From JBFMCC01 sp037445635 (lineage in GTDB: Bacteria > Chloroflexota > Anaerolineae > Anaerolineales > Villigracilaceae): a DNA stretch of 64,000 bases. The translations under genes were made by a program, and so were the position numbers. Where the stretch lies: positions 1 to 64,000 of the forward strand of contig JBBIKC010000012.1 in assembly GCA_037445635.1 (NCBI GenBank). The letters run 5' to 3'. Positions 26,157 to 33,396 of this stretch are shown piece after piece (within the stretch, counting starts at the first letter, position 1; each line of letters begins with the position of its first letter). The notes beneath the pieces were generated by a model. That model was not told the DNA's origin and searched no databases. It saw only the letters and a list, made by a program, of their open reading frames with translations.

Positions 26157-27422
26157 ATGAGTCAACCCACGCTCTTCGCCTCCGTCCAATGGACGGTGAC
26201 GACCCTCACCCGCCACCTGCGCGGCTTGCTCGAATCCGATCCCGCGTTGCAGGAGGTGTGGGTGACGGGCGAAATCTCCAACCTCTCGCGGCCCACTTCG
26301 GGCCATCTTTATTTCACCCTCAAGGACGCGGGCGCGTCCCTGCGCTGTGTGATGTGGAAAGCCGACGCGGCGCGCATGAAACTTGCTTTGCAGGATGGGC
26401 TCGCGGTCGAGGCGCACGGCCGCATCACGGTCTACGAACCCGCGGGGCAGTATCAACTCGTGGCCGACCTCATCCGTCCCACCGGGGAGGGCGCACTGTA
26501 CCAGGAGTTCCTGCGCCTGAAGGCCGTGCTCGAAGCCGAGGGGCTGTTCGACCCGTCGCGCAAACGTCCCATCCCCGAACTGCCGCGTACGATTGGCATC
26601 GTCACGTCTCCCTCGGGCGCGGCGTTGCGCGACATGCTCAACACGATTCGACGGCGCTATCCTTTGGCGGACGTGGTGCTCGCGCCTTCCGCCGTGCAGG
26701 GAGTCGACGCGCCCCCCGCGCTCGCGGCTGGTCTGCGTGACCTGAACCGCGTCGTCCGCCCGGACGTGATCCTGCTGGCGCGCGGCGGCGGTTCCATCGA
26801 GGACCTGTGGGCTTTCAACGACGAACGCGTGGTGCGCGCGGTGGCCGCATCCGAGTCGCCCGTCATTTCGGGAGTCGGCCACGAGACGGACTTCACGCTG
26901 TGCGATTTCGCCGCCGACCTGCGCGCGCCCACTCCCACCGCCGCGGCCGAACTGGCGACGCCGATTACAATCGTTGATCTTTCAGCGGGACTCGCCAATT
27001 ATCAATCTCGAATTGCAAATGCAATCGTCTCTTTGCTCAATCAAAATCGCATCGAAGTGTCGAGTCTCGAAACGCGCCTGCGTTATTTCTCTCCCGCCCG
27101 CCGCATCCAAACCGACCGCCAGCGGCTCGACGATCTCGCCCGCCGCGCGCTGACGGGATTAGTCCATCACGCCGCGCTCGAGTCGACGCGGCTCAAAGGC
27201 CTGGCGCGCCGACTGGAGGCGCTCAGTCCGCTGGCGGTGCTCGAACGCGGCTACGCGCTCGTCACGCGCGAAGCGGACGGGGGTTTAGTCACGCGTGTGA
27301 CGCAGGCGCGCGCGGGCGCGTCCCTGCGCGTGCGCGTCAGCGATGGTCAATTCGGTGTTACGGTCACCAAATCGGAGCTTGCCCTGAGCGAAGTCGAAGG
27401 GTCACGGAGGAAGCGTGAGTAA
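26157..27422 (+). CDS. xseA: Exodeoxyribonuclease VII large subunit
   Basis: 421-residue catalytic subunit of exonuclease VII, which degrades single-stranded DNA. The N-terminal OB fold (VWVTGEISNLSRPTSGHLYFT) binds DNA; the catalytic domain has GIVTSPSGAALRDML, ARGGGSIEDLWAFNDE and SGVGHETDFTLCD. A coiled-coil region follows, then ERGYALVT near the end. The last residues (LALSEVEGSRRKRE) include a short palindromic repeat inserted in frame. It overlaps xseB by eight bases. Confidence 0.96.
   Translation: MSQPTLFASVQWTVTTLTRHLRGLLESDPALQEVWVTGEISNLSRPTSGHLYFTLKDAGASLRCVMWKADAARMKLALQDGLAVEAHGRITVYEPAGQYQLVADLIRPTGEGALYQEFLRLKAVLEAEGLFDPSRKRPIPELPRTIGIVTSPSGAALRDMLNTIRRRYPLADVVLAPSAVQGVDAPPALAAGLRDLNRVVRPDVILLARGGGSIEDLWAFNDERVVRAVAASESPVISGVGHETDFTLCDFAADLRAPTPTAAAELATPITIVDLSAGLANYQSRIANAIVSLLNQNRIEVSSLETRLRYFSPARRIQTDRQRLDDLARRALTGLVHHAALESTRLKGLARRLEALSPLAVLERGYALVTREADGGLVTRVTQARAGASLRVRVSDGQFGVTVTKSELALSEVEGSRRKRE
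27382..27401 (+). repeat. 20-bp palindromic repeat inside the xseA 3' end
   Basis: CCCTGAGCGAAGTCGAAGGG, a form of the widely dispersed CCCTGAGCGNAGTCGAAGGG palindrome, here encoding ALSEVEG in frame at the C-terminus of XseA. Confidence 0.8.
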
Positions 27423-27654
27423 ATCGCCTGCACCCAAACCTGTCGAGGAATTATCCTACGAGGCGGCGTTCGCCGAACTCGAGTCCATCGTCGCCGCGCT
27501 CGAAGAAGGCGGCAAGCCGCTGGAAGAATCCATGAAACTGTTCGAGCGCGCCCAGTCGCTGACGAAGCGCTGTTCCGAATTGCTCGAAGCGGCCGACCTC
27601 AAAGTGCGTCAATTGAGCGGGGAGGACCTGACCGAGTTCGAAGGTGAAGAATGA
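27415..27654 (+). CDS. xseB: Exodeoxyribonuclease VII small subunit
   Basis: 79-residue small subunit; several copies wrap around each XseA chain. The family core is LSYEAAFAELESIVAALEEGGKPLEESMKLFERAQ. The GTG start lies four bases after GGAGG and overlaps the end of xseA; the stop overlaps the next gene's ATG by four bases. Confidence 0.95.
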   Translation: MSKSPAPKPVEELSYEAAFAELESIVAALEEGGKPLEESMKLFERAQSLTKRCSELLEAADLKVRQLSGEDLTEFEGEE

Positions 27655-28103
27655 GTTTTTTGAAAATCATCGAAAACCAGATTCTGATCGGTGCGCTGGC
27701 CGCGTGGGGGCTGGCGCAATTGTTGAAGCCGCCGATGGAATACCTGCGCACGGGCAAATGGAACTGGGCCGCGGTTGCCAATGCAGGCGGCATGCCCAGT
27801 TCGCATTCGGCGCTGGTGGTGGGCGCGACGCACGGCGTCGGCCTGTATCAGGGATTCGATTCGCCGCTCTTCGCGCTGGCCTTTGCCTTCACGATGATCG
27901 TGGTCTATGACGCGGCCAATGTGCGTCATCAGGCGGGCATCCAGGCGCAGAAGATCAACGTCATCGTGAACGAACTGCTCGCGGGGCATCCGATTTCGGA
28001 GAAGGATCTGCGCGAGGTGCTCGGCCATACCTGGCTGGAGGTCATCGGCGGCATCCTGCTTGGTTTGCTGGTGGCGACGATCAGTTGGATGATCATTCGG
28101 TAA
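27651..28103 (+). CDS. Divergent PAP2-family membrane protein (YuiD/DUF212-like)
   Basis: 150-residue membrane protein with three or four helices. The signature GGMPSSHSALVVGATHGVG and YDAANVRHQAGIQAQ are typical of the DUF212 branch of acid phosphatase/vanadium haloperoxidase-like proteins. Members may act on lipid phosphates, but no activity is proven for this branch. It overlaps xseB by four bases (ATGA) and ends the operon. Confidence 0.87.
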   Translation: MSFLKIIENQILIGALAAWGLAQLLKPPMEYLRTGKWNWAAVANAGGMPSSHSALVVGATHGVGLYQGFDSPLFALAFAFTMIVVYDAANVRHQAGIQAQKINVIVNELLAGHPISEKDLREVLGHTWLEVIGGILLGLLVATISWMIIR

Positions 28104-28111
28104 TCGCGTCG

Positions 28112-28153
28112 AGCGGAGGCTTTCGTGTCTGTCGAAAGCCGTAGACGAGATGC
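28112..28153. repeat. 42-bp dispersed hairpin repeat, copy 2
   Basis: Begins AGCGGAGGCTTTCG and folds as GGCTTTCG / CGAAAGCC; companion of the copy at 23301-23342. It lies between the converging PAP2-like and murJ genes and may double as a terminator region. Confidence 0.75.
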
Positions 28154-28187
28154 TTTTAGATCGCGCTTCGTCTCCGCTGCGCTTCGC

Positions 28188-29792
28188 TCAGCGCGATTTG
28201 AATCGTCGTTGGAGGGCGGAGATGAGCAGCTGGACTTCGGGGACGCGTAGCGCGGCGATGATGATTCCATAGATGATTCCCCCAATCCCGACTCCTCCCA
28301 GCCCGACGATCCAGCGGTTCAGACTCCCCGCGGCCTGACTCCACCACCCGAGCGCGAGACTCATTCCCAGCGCCGCCACGGACGCGGCCGCGAACCCGCG
28401 CAGGAGACTCTTCCCCTCGATTCCCTTCAAGCGGACGCGCATCACGATAAACAATGCCGTCGCCTCCAACGCGGTGGCCAGGGAATTTGCCAATGCCAGT
28501 CCGCCATGAGGCATCCATCCGATTCGCTCGAACCATTTCGAAAACGTAAAACTGAAGACCACATTCAAGATCATTGCCACCGTGCCGATGAGGACGGGCG
28601 TCTTCGTGTCTTGTTGCGCGTAGAAGGCGCGGGTCAGCACTTCCATGATCGAGTGACCGACCAGCCCTGCCGCGTACCACAGAAGCGGCCACGCGACGAG
28701 TTGCAGGGCGCGCTCGTCGAATTGGCCGCGCTGATAGAGCAGTCCCACCAGCGGCTCGCGCAAAAGGATCAGCCCCAGCGAGGCGGGGAGCGCGAGCAGA
28801 ATCACCCCGCGCAGGGACGCGGCCAGCGAGGCGCGCATCTCGTCTGTTTGGCCGAGGGCGTGCTGTGCGGAGAAGGTCGGCATGGCGGCAATCGCCACGG
28901 ATTGCGCGATGGCGGCCTGCGCCATGAGCATGAGCGAGAAACCGTAATACAGACCGGTCACACTGCCCGCGCTCATCTGCGAGGCCAGCCAGGTGTTGAC
29001 CCAGAAATTTAGTTGCACCACCGCCACGCCCAGCAGGCGCGGCCCCATGAGGGTGATGACTTGGCGGACGGCGGGGTTGTTGAAACCAAGTCCCTCACCC
29101 CAACCCCTCTCCCAGCGGGAGAGGGGCAAGGGGTGAGGGGTGATAGTGAGCAGAGAGGGAACTTGCAAGAAAAGATACAGCACCGCGCCGAGGACCACGC
29201 CCCAGGCGAGGCCGTAGATGCCCATCGAGGGCGCGAGCGCGACCGCGCCGAAGATGATTCCGAGTTGATACATGGCGGGAGTCAACGCGGGGATGAGGAA
29301 GACCTGGTGCGCGTTGAGGATGCCCACGACCAATCCGCCCAGGCCGAAGAGCACGGCTGAGATCAATTGAATGCGGAGCAGGGAGACCGTCAGTGGGAAG
29401 AGATGCGGGTCGTTGGAAAAGCCCGGGGCGAGCAGGTAACGGACGATCCCCGGGGCGAGAATCGCCGCGAAAACGGCCAGCAGGCTGAGGGTCAGTGTGA
29501 CCGCGTTGGCGATGGACGCGGCCAGCCGCCAGGCGGAGTCTGTTTCACCTTTGGCGAGGAATCCAGTGAAAGTCGGGATGAAGGCCGAGCCGAGCGCGCC
29601 GCCCGCCACCAGCAGGAAGAGCGTCTCGGAGACGCGGTTGGCGGCGAGGAAGGCGTCCAGTTCGGGAGAGGCGCCGAAGGCGCGCGCCACGAGGATACTG
29701 CGGGCCAGCCCGGCCAGTTGCCCGAAGACGATGGCAAGCATGACCGTGCCCGCGGCGCGGGCGATCTGACGGTTGGCGGAGGAGGGGGTCAC
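28188..29792 (-). CDS. murJ: Lipid II flippase MurJ (MviN-like)
   Basis: 534-residue membrane protein with about 14 helices of the MOP exporter type. It moves lipid II across the inner membrane for peptidoglycan synthesis. Markers are FGASPELDAFLAANRVSETLF, GALGSAFIPTF, and FYAQQDTKTPVLIG. The GTG start at 29792 follows TATAAT by eight bases and overlaps the FkbM gene stop (GTGA). Residues about 218-234 (HPLPLSRWERGWGEG) are encoded by a palindromic repeat inserted in frame between helices. Confidence 0.93.
   Translation of the reverse strand: MTPSSANRQIARAAGTVMLAIVFGQLAGLARSILVARAFGASPELDAFLAANRVSETLFLLVAGGALGSAFIPTFTGFLAKGETDSAWRLAASIANAVTLTLSLLAVFAAILAPGIVRYLLAPGFSNDPHLFPLTVSLLRIQLISAVLFGLGGLVVGILNAHQVFLIPALTPAMYQLGIIFGAVALAPSMGIYGLAWGVVLGAVLYLFLQVPSLLTITPHPLPLSRWERGWGEGLGFNNPAVRQVITLMGPRLLGVAVVQLNFWVNTWLASQMSAGSVTGLYYGFSLMLMAQAAIAQSVAIAAMPTFSAQHALGQTDEMRASLAASLRGVILLALPASLGLILLREPLVGLLYQRGQFDERALQLVAWPLLWYAAGLVGHSIMEVLTRAFYAQQDTKTPVLIGTVAMILNVVFSFTFSKWFERIGWMPHGGLALANSLATALEATALFIVMRVRLKGIEGKSLLRGFAAASVAALGMSLALGWWSQAAGSLNRWIVGLGGVGIGGIIYGIIIAALRVPEVQLLISALQRRFKSR
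29092..29139. repeat. 48-bp palindromic repeat inside murJ
   Basis: The left arm begins CCCTCACCCCAACCCC and pairs with the right arm GGGAGAGGGG...GGGGTGAGGG around a 3-base loop. It is a member of a dispersed palindrome family common in intergenic DNA of many bacteria, here 16 codons long and in frame. Confidence 0.88.
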
Positions 29793-30706
29793 GAGGAGGG
29801 ATTATACTGCGCTGTGTAGACTTGGTTGTCCTTGCGGCCTACTTGCTTGATTTCAATTCCCTTCAACCCAATGATATTTGCATACTTCCTCCCTTTCAAA
29901 TTGCCAATGAGTTTGCCCCAATCCTCGAGCGGAACCAATTTCCCGCGCGGCGTCTCCTTCAATTCGTACAACTTGAAGCCCACGTCGGTCAACTCCTGCA
30001 AATAGGAGGGCGCGTCGCCGCCCGCGTCGCGCAGTCCCTTGGGCCAGAACTCGGTCATCAGGATCACGCGCTCCGAACGGCGCAGGGTCCCGCGCAGTCC
30101 GCGCAGGGCCATTTGCTCGTATCCCTGCACGTCGGCTTTCACAAAATTGACCTGCTGGATTCCAAGCGACTCGAGTTGCGCGTCCAGCGGTCCGCTCTGG
30201 ACTTCGATGCCCTCCCAGTTCTGTCCGCTGTTGGCGTACAGGCGGTTATCGGCCTTGTTCTCTGGATTTTGGAAGAGCAGACGCGCGCCAGGCTCCGCGG
30301 CCGCGGCCATGTGGAGCGCGTCCACGCGCGGACCGTCGGCGCGGCGGTTTTCGGCGATGTTGCGTTCGAGGAAGCCGAAACTCTGCGGCCGCGGCTCGAC
30401 CGCCACGATGCGTCCGTCCGCGTTCAGGCTGTGCATGGCCAGCGCGGTGTACAGTCCCACGTTCGCGCCGATGTCCACGAGGGTCATGTCCGCGCGGCAG
30501 TGTTTTTGGAAGAAATACAATTCACTTGGCTCGTACACACGCAAGGCGACCGCGCCCGAAAGCACGGGGTCTTCTGGATCTAGGAAGAGGCGCGCAGGCC
30601 CGACTTTTGTCACGCGCGGGATGATGCGCAGGAGGATGGCGTTGGTCAGCACGCGCAGAGGCCGTGGCTTCAACACTTCCGTGTAGATGAATTGTGCAAG
30701 CGACAT
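29789..30706 (-). CDS. FkbM-family methyltransferase
   Basis: 305-residue SAM-dependent methyltransferase. Motif I is LVDIGANVGLYTALAM, the acidic residue follows in VAVEPRPQSF, and NFVKADVQGYE is the FkbM signature. FkbM proteins O-methylate sugars or polyketides; an envelope glycan is plausible here. The ATG at 30706 is chosen because TATAAT lies at 30715-30720, nine bases before it; the longer open frame to 31087 runs through noncoding repeats. TATAAT for murJ is embedded in its last codons. Confidence 0.85.
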   Translation of the reverse strand: MSLAQFIYTEVLKPRPLRVLTNAILLRIIPRVTKVGPARLFLDPEDPVLSGAVALRVYEPSELYFFQKHCRADMTLVDIGANVGLYTALAMHSLNADGRIVAVEPRPQSFGFLERNIAENRRADGPRVDALHMAAAAEPGARLLFQNPENKADNRLYANSGQNWEGIEVQSGPLDAQLESLGIQQVNFVKADVQGYEQMALRGLRGTLRRSERVILMTEFWPKGLRDAGGDAPSYLQELTDVGFKLYELKETPRGKLVPLEDWGKLIGNLKGRKYANIIGLKGIEIKQVGRKDNQVYTAQYNPSS

Positions 30707-30714
30707 GGCGGAGG

Positions 30715-30720
30715 GATTAT
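30715..30720 (-). promoter_or_regulatory. -10 box of the FkbM-murJ unit
   Basis: TATAAT on the minus strand, nine bases before the ATG at 30706. Confidence 0.6.
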
Positions 30721-30783
30721 ACCAACACAAATCCCGAACGGCGGATTCCCCGTAGAGAGAGTCGTTCTGATGGCGGGAGAAAA

Positions 30784-30891
30784 ATTTTAACCGCGAAGCG
30801 ACGAAGGGCGCGAAGATGGATTTGAGCCGCGAAGGGAAGCCTTTCGCGGGATTCAAGAATCTTCGCGGTCTTCCCTTCTTCGCGGTGAAAA
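30784..30891. repeat. CGCGAAG-type palindromic repeat, copy 1
   Basis: Begins TTTTAACCGCGAAG and ends CTTCGCGGTGAAAA, with several CGCGAAG and CTTCGCG units between; the ends are near-complementary. A related element lies at 32268-32369, so the PLD gene is bracketed by the two. Part of a 411-base noncoding stretch between the divergent FkbM and PLD genes. Confidence 0.7.
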
Positions 30892-30937
30892 ATCCAACGG
30901 ATTTCAAAAGGGAGACCATCATCCCGAACAAATTTGC

Positions 30938-30943
30938 TATAAT
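30938..30943 (+). promoter_or_regulatory. Putative -10 box toward the PLD gene
   Basis: TATAAT at 30938-30943, about 175 bases upstream of the PLD lipoprotein ATG; the leader would include the palindromic element at 31005-31091. Confidence 0.4.
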
Positions 30944-31004
30944 GCGATGTGACAGTTGCCTATTAGCAACATGAATATCTGAGGTCGAGAATATAAACCT
31001 TTCT

Positions 31005-31091
31005 GTCATTGCGAGAAGCCGCAATGCGGCGACGAAGCAATCTCCTCGCCGCATTGGAGATTGCTTCGCCCCTAGCGGGGCTCGCAATGAC
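31005..31091. repeat. 87-bp multi-stem palindromic element
   Basis: The ends GTCATTGCGAG and CTCGCAATGAC are perfect inverted repeats; inside, CAATGCGGCGA / TCGCCGCATTG and CGAAGCAATCTCC / GGAGATTGCTTCG give further stems. This TCATTGCGAG...GAAGCAATCTC family is dispersed in many bacterial genomes. It ends 26 bases before the PLD start codon. Confidence 0.85.
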
Positions 31092-31117
31092 GGCCATTTA
31101 TCAAAGTTGAGGCCGCC

Positions 31118-32257
31118 ATGAAAAATACGATGACATCCATCAGCCGCAAGGCCGTCCTGTTGACCTTACTGTTGACGATGGCCTGCACGCCGTCAGGTAC
31201 GCAAACGCCCGCGGACGACGCGACAGACACCCCATCCGGCGCGACCGAGACGCCCGCGCCGGTCATCGAGACTCTGCCGATCCACGTCGGTTACGGCGCG
31301 CGCGGTCCTTGGTTCGAAATCTACTTCACCGACCCGACCAATCCAGCCGCGTCACAGGAATCGGGTGGAATCGAAACGCCGCTCATCGCCGCCATCGATT
31401 CCGCCAAACTCAGCGTGGATGTTGCCATCTACAGCCTGAGTCTGCGCGAACTGGGCAACGCCTTGCTGCGCGCCCGCGACCGCGGCGTGCAGGTGCGCAT
31501 CGTGATGGAAAGCGACAACCGCGACCGCACCGTGCCGGTGGCGCTGATCGAGGCCGGCCTGCCGATTCTGGGCGACCGCCGCGAGGGACTGATGCATGAC
31601 AAGTTCGTGGTCATTGACCGCTCCGAGGTCTGGACCGGCTCGCTGAACTTCACCACGACCGGCACGTATAATGACAACAACAACCTCGTGCGCATCCGTT
31701 CCATCAAGGTGGCGGAGGACTACACCAAAGAGTTCGAGGAGATGTTCGTGGACGACAAGTTCGGCGGGGACATTGTGCCCGAAACGCCGAATCCGGTCGT
31801 GACGATTGACGGCGTCCGCGTCGAGGTGTATTTCTCACCCGACGACGGCGCGGCCCAGCCCGTCCGCGAACTGCTGGAGGGCGCGACGGACAGCATCTAC
31901 TTCCTGGCTTATTCCTTCACGGCGGACGAACTGGCCGAGGCGATCCACGCCCGCGCCGCCGAGGGCGTGACTGTGGCCGGTGTGATGGAGGCGGCACAGG
32001 TTCAATCGAACGAGGGAACAGAGTACGATGCCTTCGTCCAGGCCGGGCTGGATGTGCGGCTGGACGGCAACGACGGTCAGATGCATCACAAGGTCATCAT
32101 CATTGACGACTCGATCGTCGTCACTGGTTCGTACAATTTCACGGCCAGCGCCGAGAATCGCAACGACGAGAATATTGTCATCTTCTTCAGCCCGGAGATA
32201 GCCGCGCTGTACATGGAGGAATTCGAGCGCGTGTTCGCCCAGGCGCAAAAGCCGTAA
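31118..32257 (+). CDS. Secreted phospholipase D-like lipoprotein (two HKD motifs)
   Basis: 379-residue predicted lipoprotein: signal peptide with Cys after LLLTMA (about residue 27), a Thr/Pro/Asp linker, then two PLD domains. The catalytic motifs are MHDKFVVIDRSEVWTGSLNFT (about 165-185) and MHHKVIIIDDSIVVTGSYNFT (about 325-345), each with H-x-K-x4-D. The short two-domain form resembles secreted Nuc/NucT-type endonucleases and cardiolipin-synthase-like enzymes, so nucleic acid or phospholipid are possible substrates. It would act outside the membrane. Confidence 0.87.
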   Translation: MKNTMTSISRKAVLLTLLLTMACTPSGTQTPADDATDTPSGATETPAPVIETLPIHVGYGARGPWFEIYFTDPTNPAASQESGGIETPLIAAIDSAKLSVDVAIYSLSLRELGNALLRARDRGVQVRIVMESDNRDRTVPVALIEAGLPILGDRREGLMHDKFVVIDRSEVWTGSLNFTTTGTYNDNNNLVRIRSIKVAEDYTKEFEEMFVDDKFGGDIVPETPNPVVTIDGVRVEVYFSPDDGAAQPVRELLEGATDSIYFLAYSFTADELAEAIHARAAEGVTVAGVMEAAQVQSNEGTEYDAFVQAGLDVRLDGNDGQMHHKVIIIDDSIVVTGSYNFTASAENRNDENIVIFFSPEIAALYMEEFERVFAQAQKP

Positions 32258-32267
32258 ATCCAGTTTC

Positions 32268-32369
32268 TCACCGCGAAGATGCGAAGTGTGCGAAGAAACC
32301 CTTTTGACGCGAAGGAATCCCTCTTCGCGAAATTCGGAGACTTCGCGGCCTTAGATTCTTCGCGGTTCA
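32268..32369. repeat. CGCGAAG-type palindromic repeat, copy 2
   Basis: Begins TCACCGCGAAGA and ends TCTTCGCGGTTCAA, with internal GCGAAG and CTTCGCG units; related to 30784-30891. It fills most of the 220-base gap after the PLD gene. Confidence 0.7.
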
Positions 32370-32477
32370 ATTTATCCACCAACGTCGAAGACCACACTGA
32401 TCGGTAAACCCACCCGTAACTTTTTCGTCTCTCCGCCGACAAATTTGATGAAACCCATCCAAAATAGGAGAGATGAG

Positions 32478-33311
32478 ATGAAAGAAAATACACGCTTCGT
32501 TATCCTGACCGTCCTGATGCTGGCTGCGCTGGCCCTGAGCGCCTGCGGCCCGTCGCTGACCGCCTCCTCGGGCGGCGGAGGCAAAGTGGAAGCCTCCATG
32601 GTGGAATTCACCGGCCAGATCGAGGCCATGAACGGCGACCAGTGGACGATCAGCGGCCAGACCATTACTGTTGATCCCGCGGTCGTGCGCGGCGGCCCGT
32701 TTGCTGTCGGCGATACGGTCAAGATTCAGGCGCAGGTCGCGGCCGACGGTTCGCTGACTGTCACCGGTGTGGACGTGCCCCAGGCATCTGCAGGCGACTC
32801 CAATAGTAACGATGTCAATACCAATGACGACAACAGCAATGACGCGAACACCAACGACAACAACAGCAACGACGTCAATTCGAACGACAACAACAGCAAC
32901 GACGACAACAGCAACTCGTCGGACAGCGGCGGGCAGGAAGTCTACGGCGTGGTCGAATCCATCAATGGCGACCAGTGGACCATCAACGGCGTCGTGTATA
33001 CGGTGGCGGACTTCTCCGAGATCAAGGACCAGATCGCGGTCGGCGACTTCGTCAAGATCCACGTGATCGTCAATGCTGACGGCACGCTCACCATCCGCGA
33101 GGCCGAGCGCTCGTCGCCCGACGCTGTCAACAGCAACGATGACAACAGTAATGACGAAAACAGCAACGACGATAACAGCAACGATGACAACAGCAACGAT
33201 GACAACAGCAACGATGATGATAGTAATAGCAACAACAATGACGACGACAGCGACAGCAACAGCAACAGTAACGACGATGATGATGACGACAGCAATGGCA
33301 ACGGGAGTTAA
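32478..33311 (+). CDS. DUF5666 lipoprotein with Asn/Asp/Ser repeat tracts
   Basis: 277-residue predicted lipoprotein; lipobox LALSAC. Two DUF5666-like beta domains are visible: VEFTGQIEAMNGDQWTISG... (about 45-100) and EVYGVVESINGDQWTING... (about 155-210). A tract of NSND, NTND and NSNDDN units separates them, and a second tract ends the protein. The coding DNA is a degenerate minisatellite of AACGATGACAACAGC-type 15-base units. The ATG at 32478 follows AGGAG; the frame upstream to 32445 lacks a site. The acidic tracts could bind cations, which is inference. The anti-sigma protein at 35539 has the same domain and tail. Confidence 0.82.
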   Translation: MKENTRFVILTVLMLAALALSACGPSLTASSGGGGKVEASMVEFTGQIEAMNGDQWTISGQTITVDPAVVRGGPFAVGDTVKIQAQVAADGSLTVTGVDVPQASAGDSNSNDVNTNDDNSNDANTNDNNSNDVNSNDNNSNDDNSNSSDSGGQEVYGVVESINGDQWTINGVVYTVADFSEIKDQIAVGDFVKIHVIVNADGTLTIREAERSSPDAVNSNDDNSNDENSNDDNSNDDNSNDDNSNDDDSNSNNNDDDSDSNSNSNDDDDDDSNGNGS

Positions 33312-33340
33312 CTCCCTCCATTTGACCTAAAAACGTGTGT

Positions 33341-33369
33341 TCGTCTGGAGGTCTTTGACCTCCAGACGA
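33341..33369 (+). terminator. Perfect hairpin, possible terminator
   Basis: CGTCTGGAGGTC (33342-33353) and GACCTCCAGACG (33357-33368) pair perfectly around TTT, extended by one T-A pair. There is no following T-run, so termination is uncertain; it lies between the DUF5666 and membrane-protein genes. Confidence 0.55.
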
Positions 33370-33396
33370 GTCTCGTTCGAGTGAGGAGAGATAGAT

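Noticed and set aside
30707..31087. 127-residue N-terminal extension of the FkbM methyltransferase
   Set aside because: It runs through two palindromic repeats and past a TATAAT box next to a better start; the peptide has no family match.
32800..33311. Possible CRISPR array or regulatory repeat array in the Asn/Asp tracts
   Set aside because: The 15-base units are contiguous, degenerate and in frame with a lipoprotein gene; there are no spacers and no cas genes.
33127..33321. Cys/His/Arg-rich small open frame on the minus strand
   Set aside because: Direct antisense of the Asn/Asp/Ser minisatellite; the metal-like pattern is a coding artefact.
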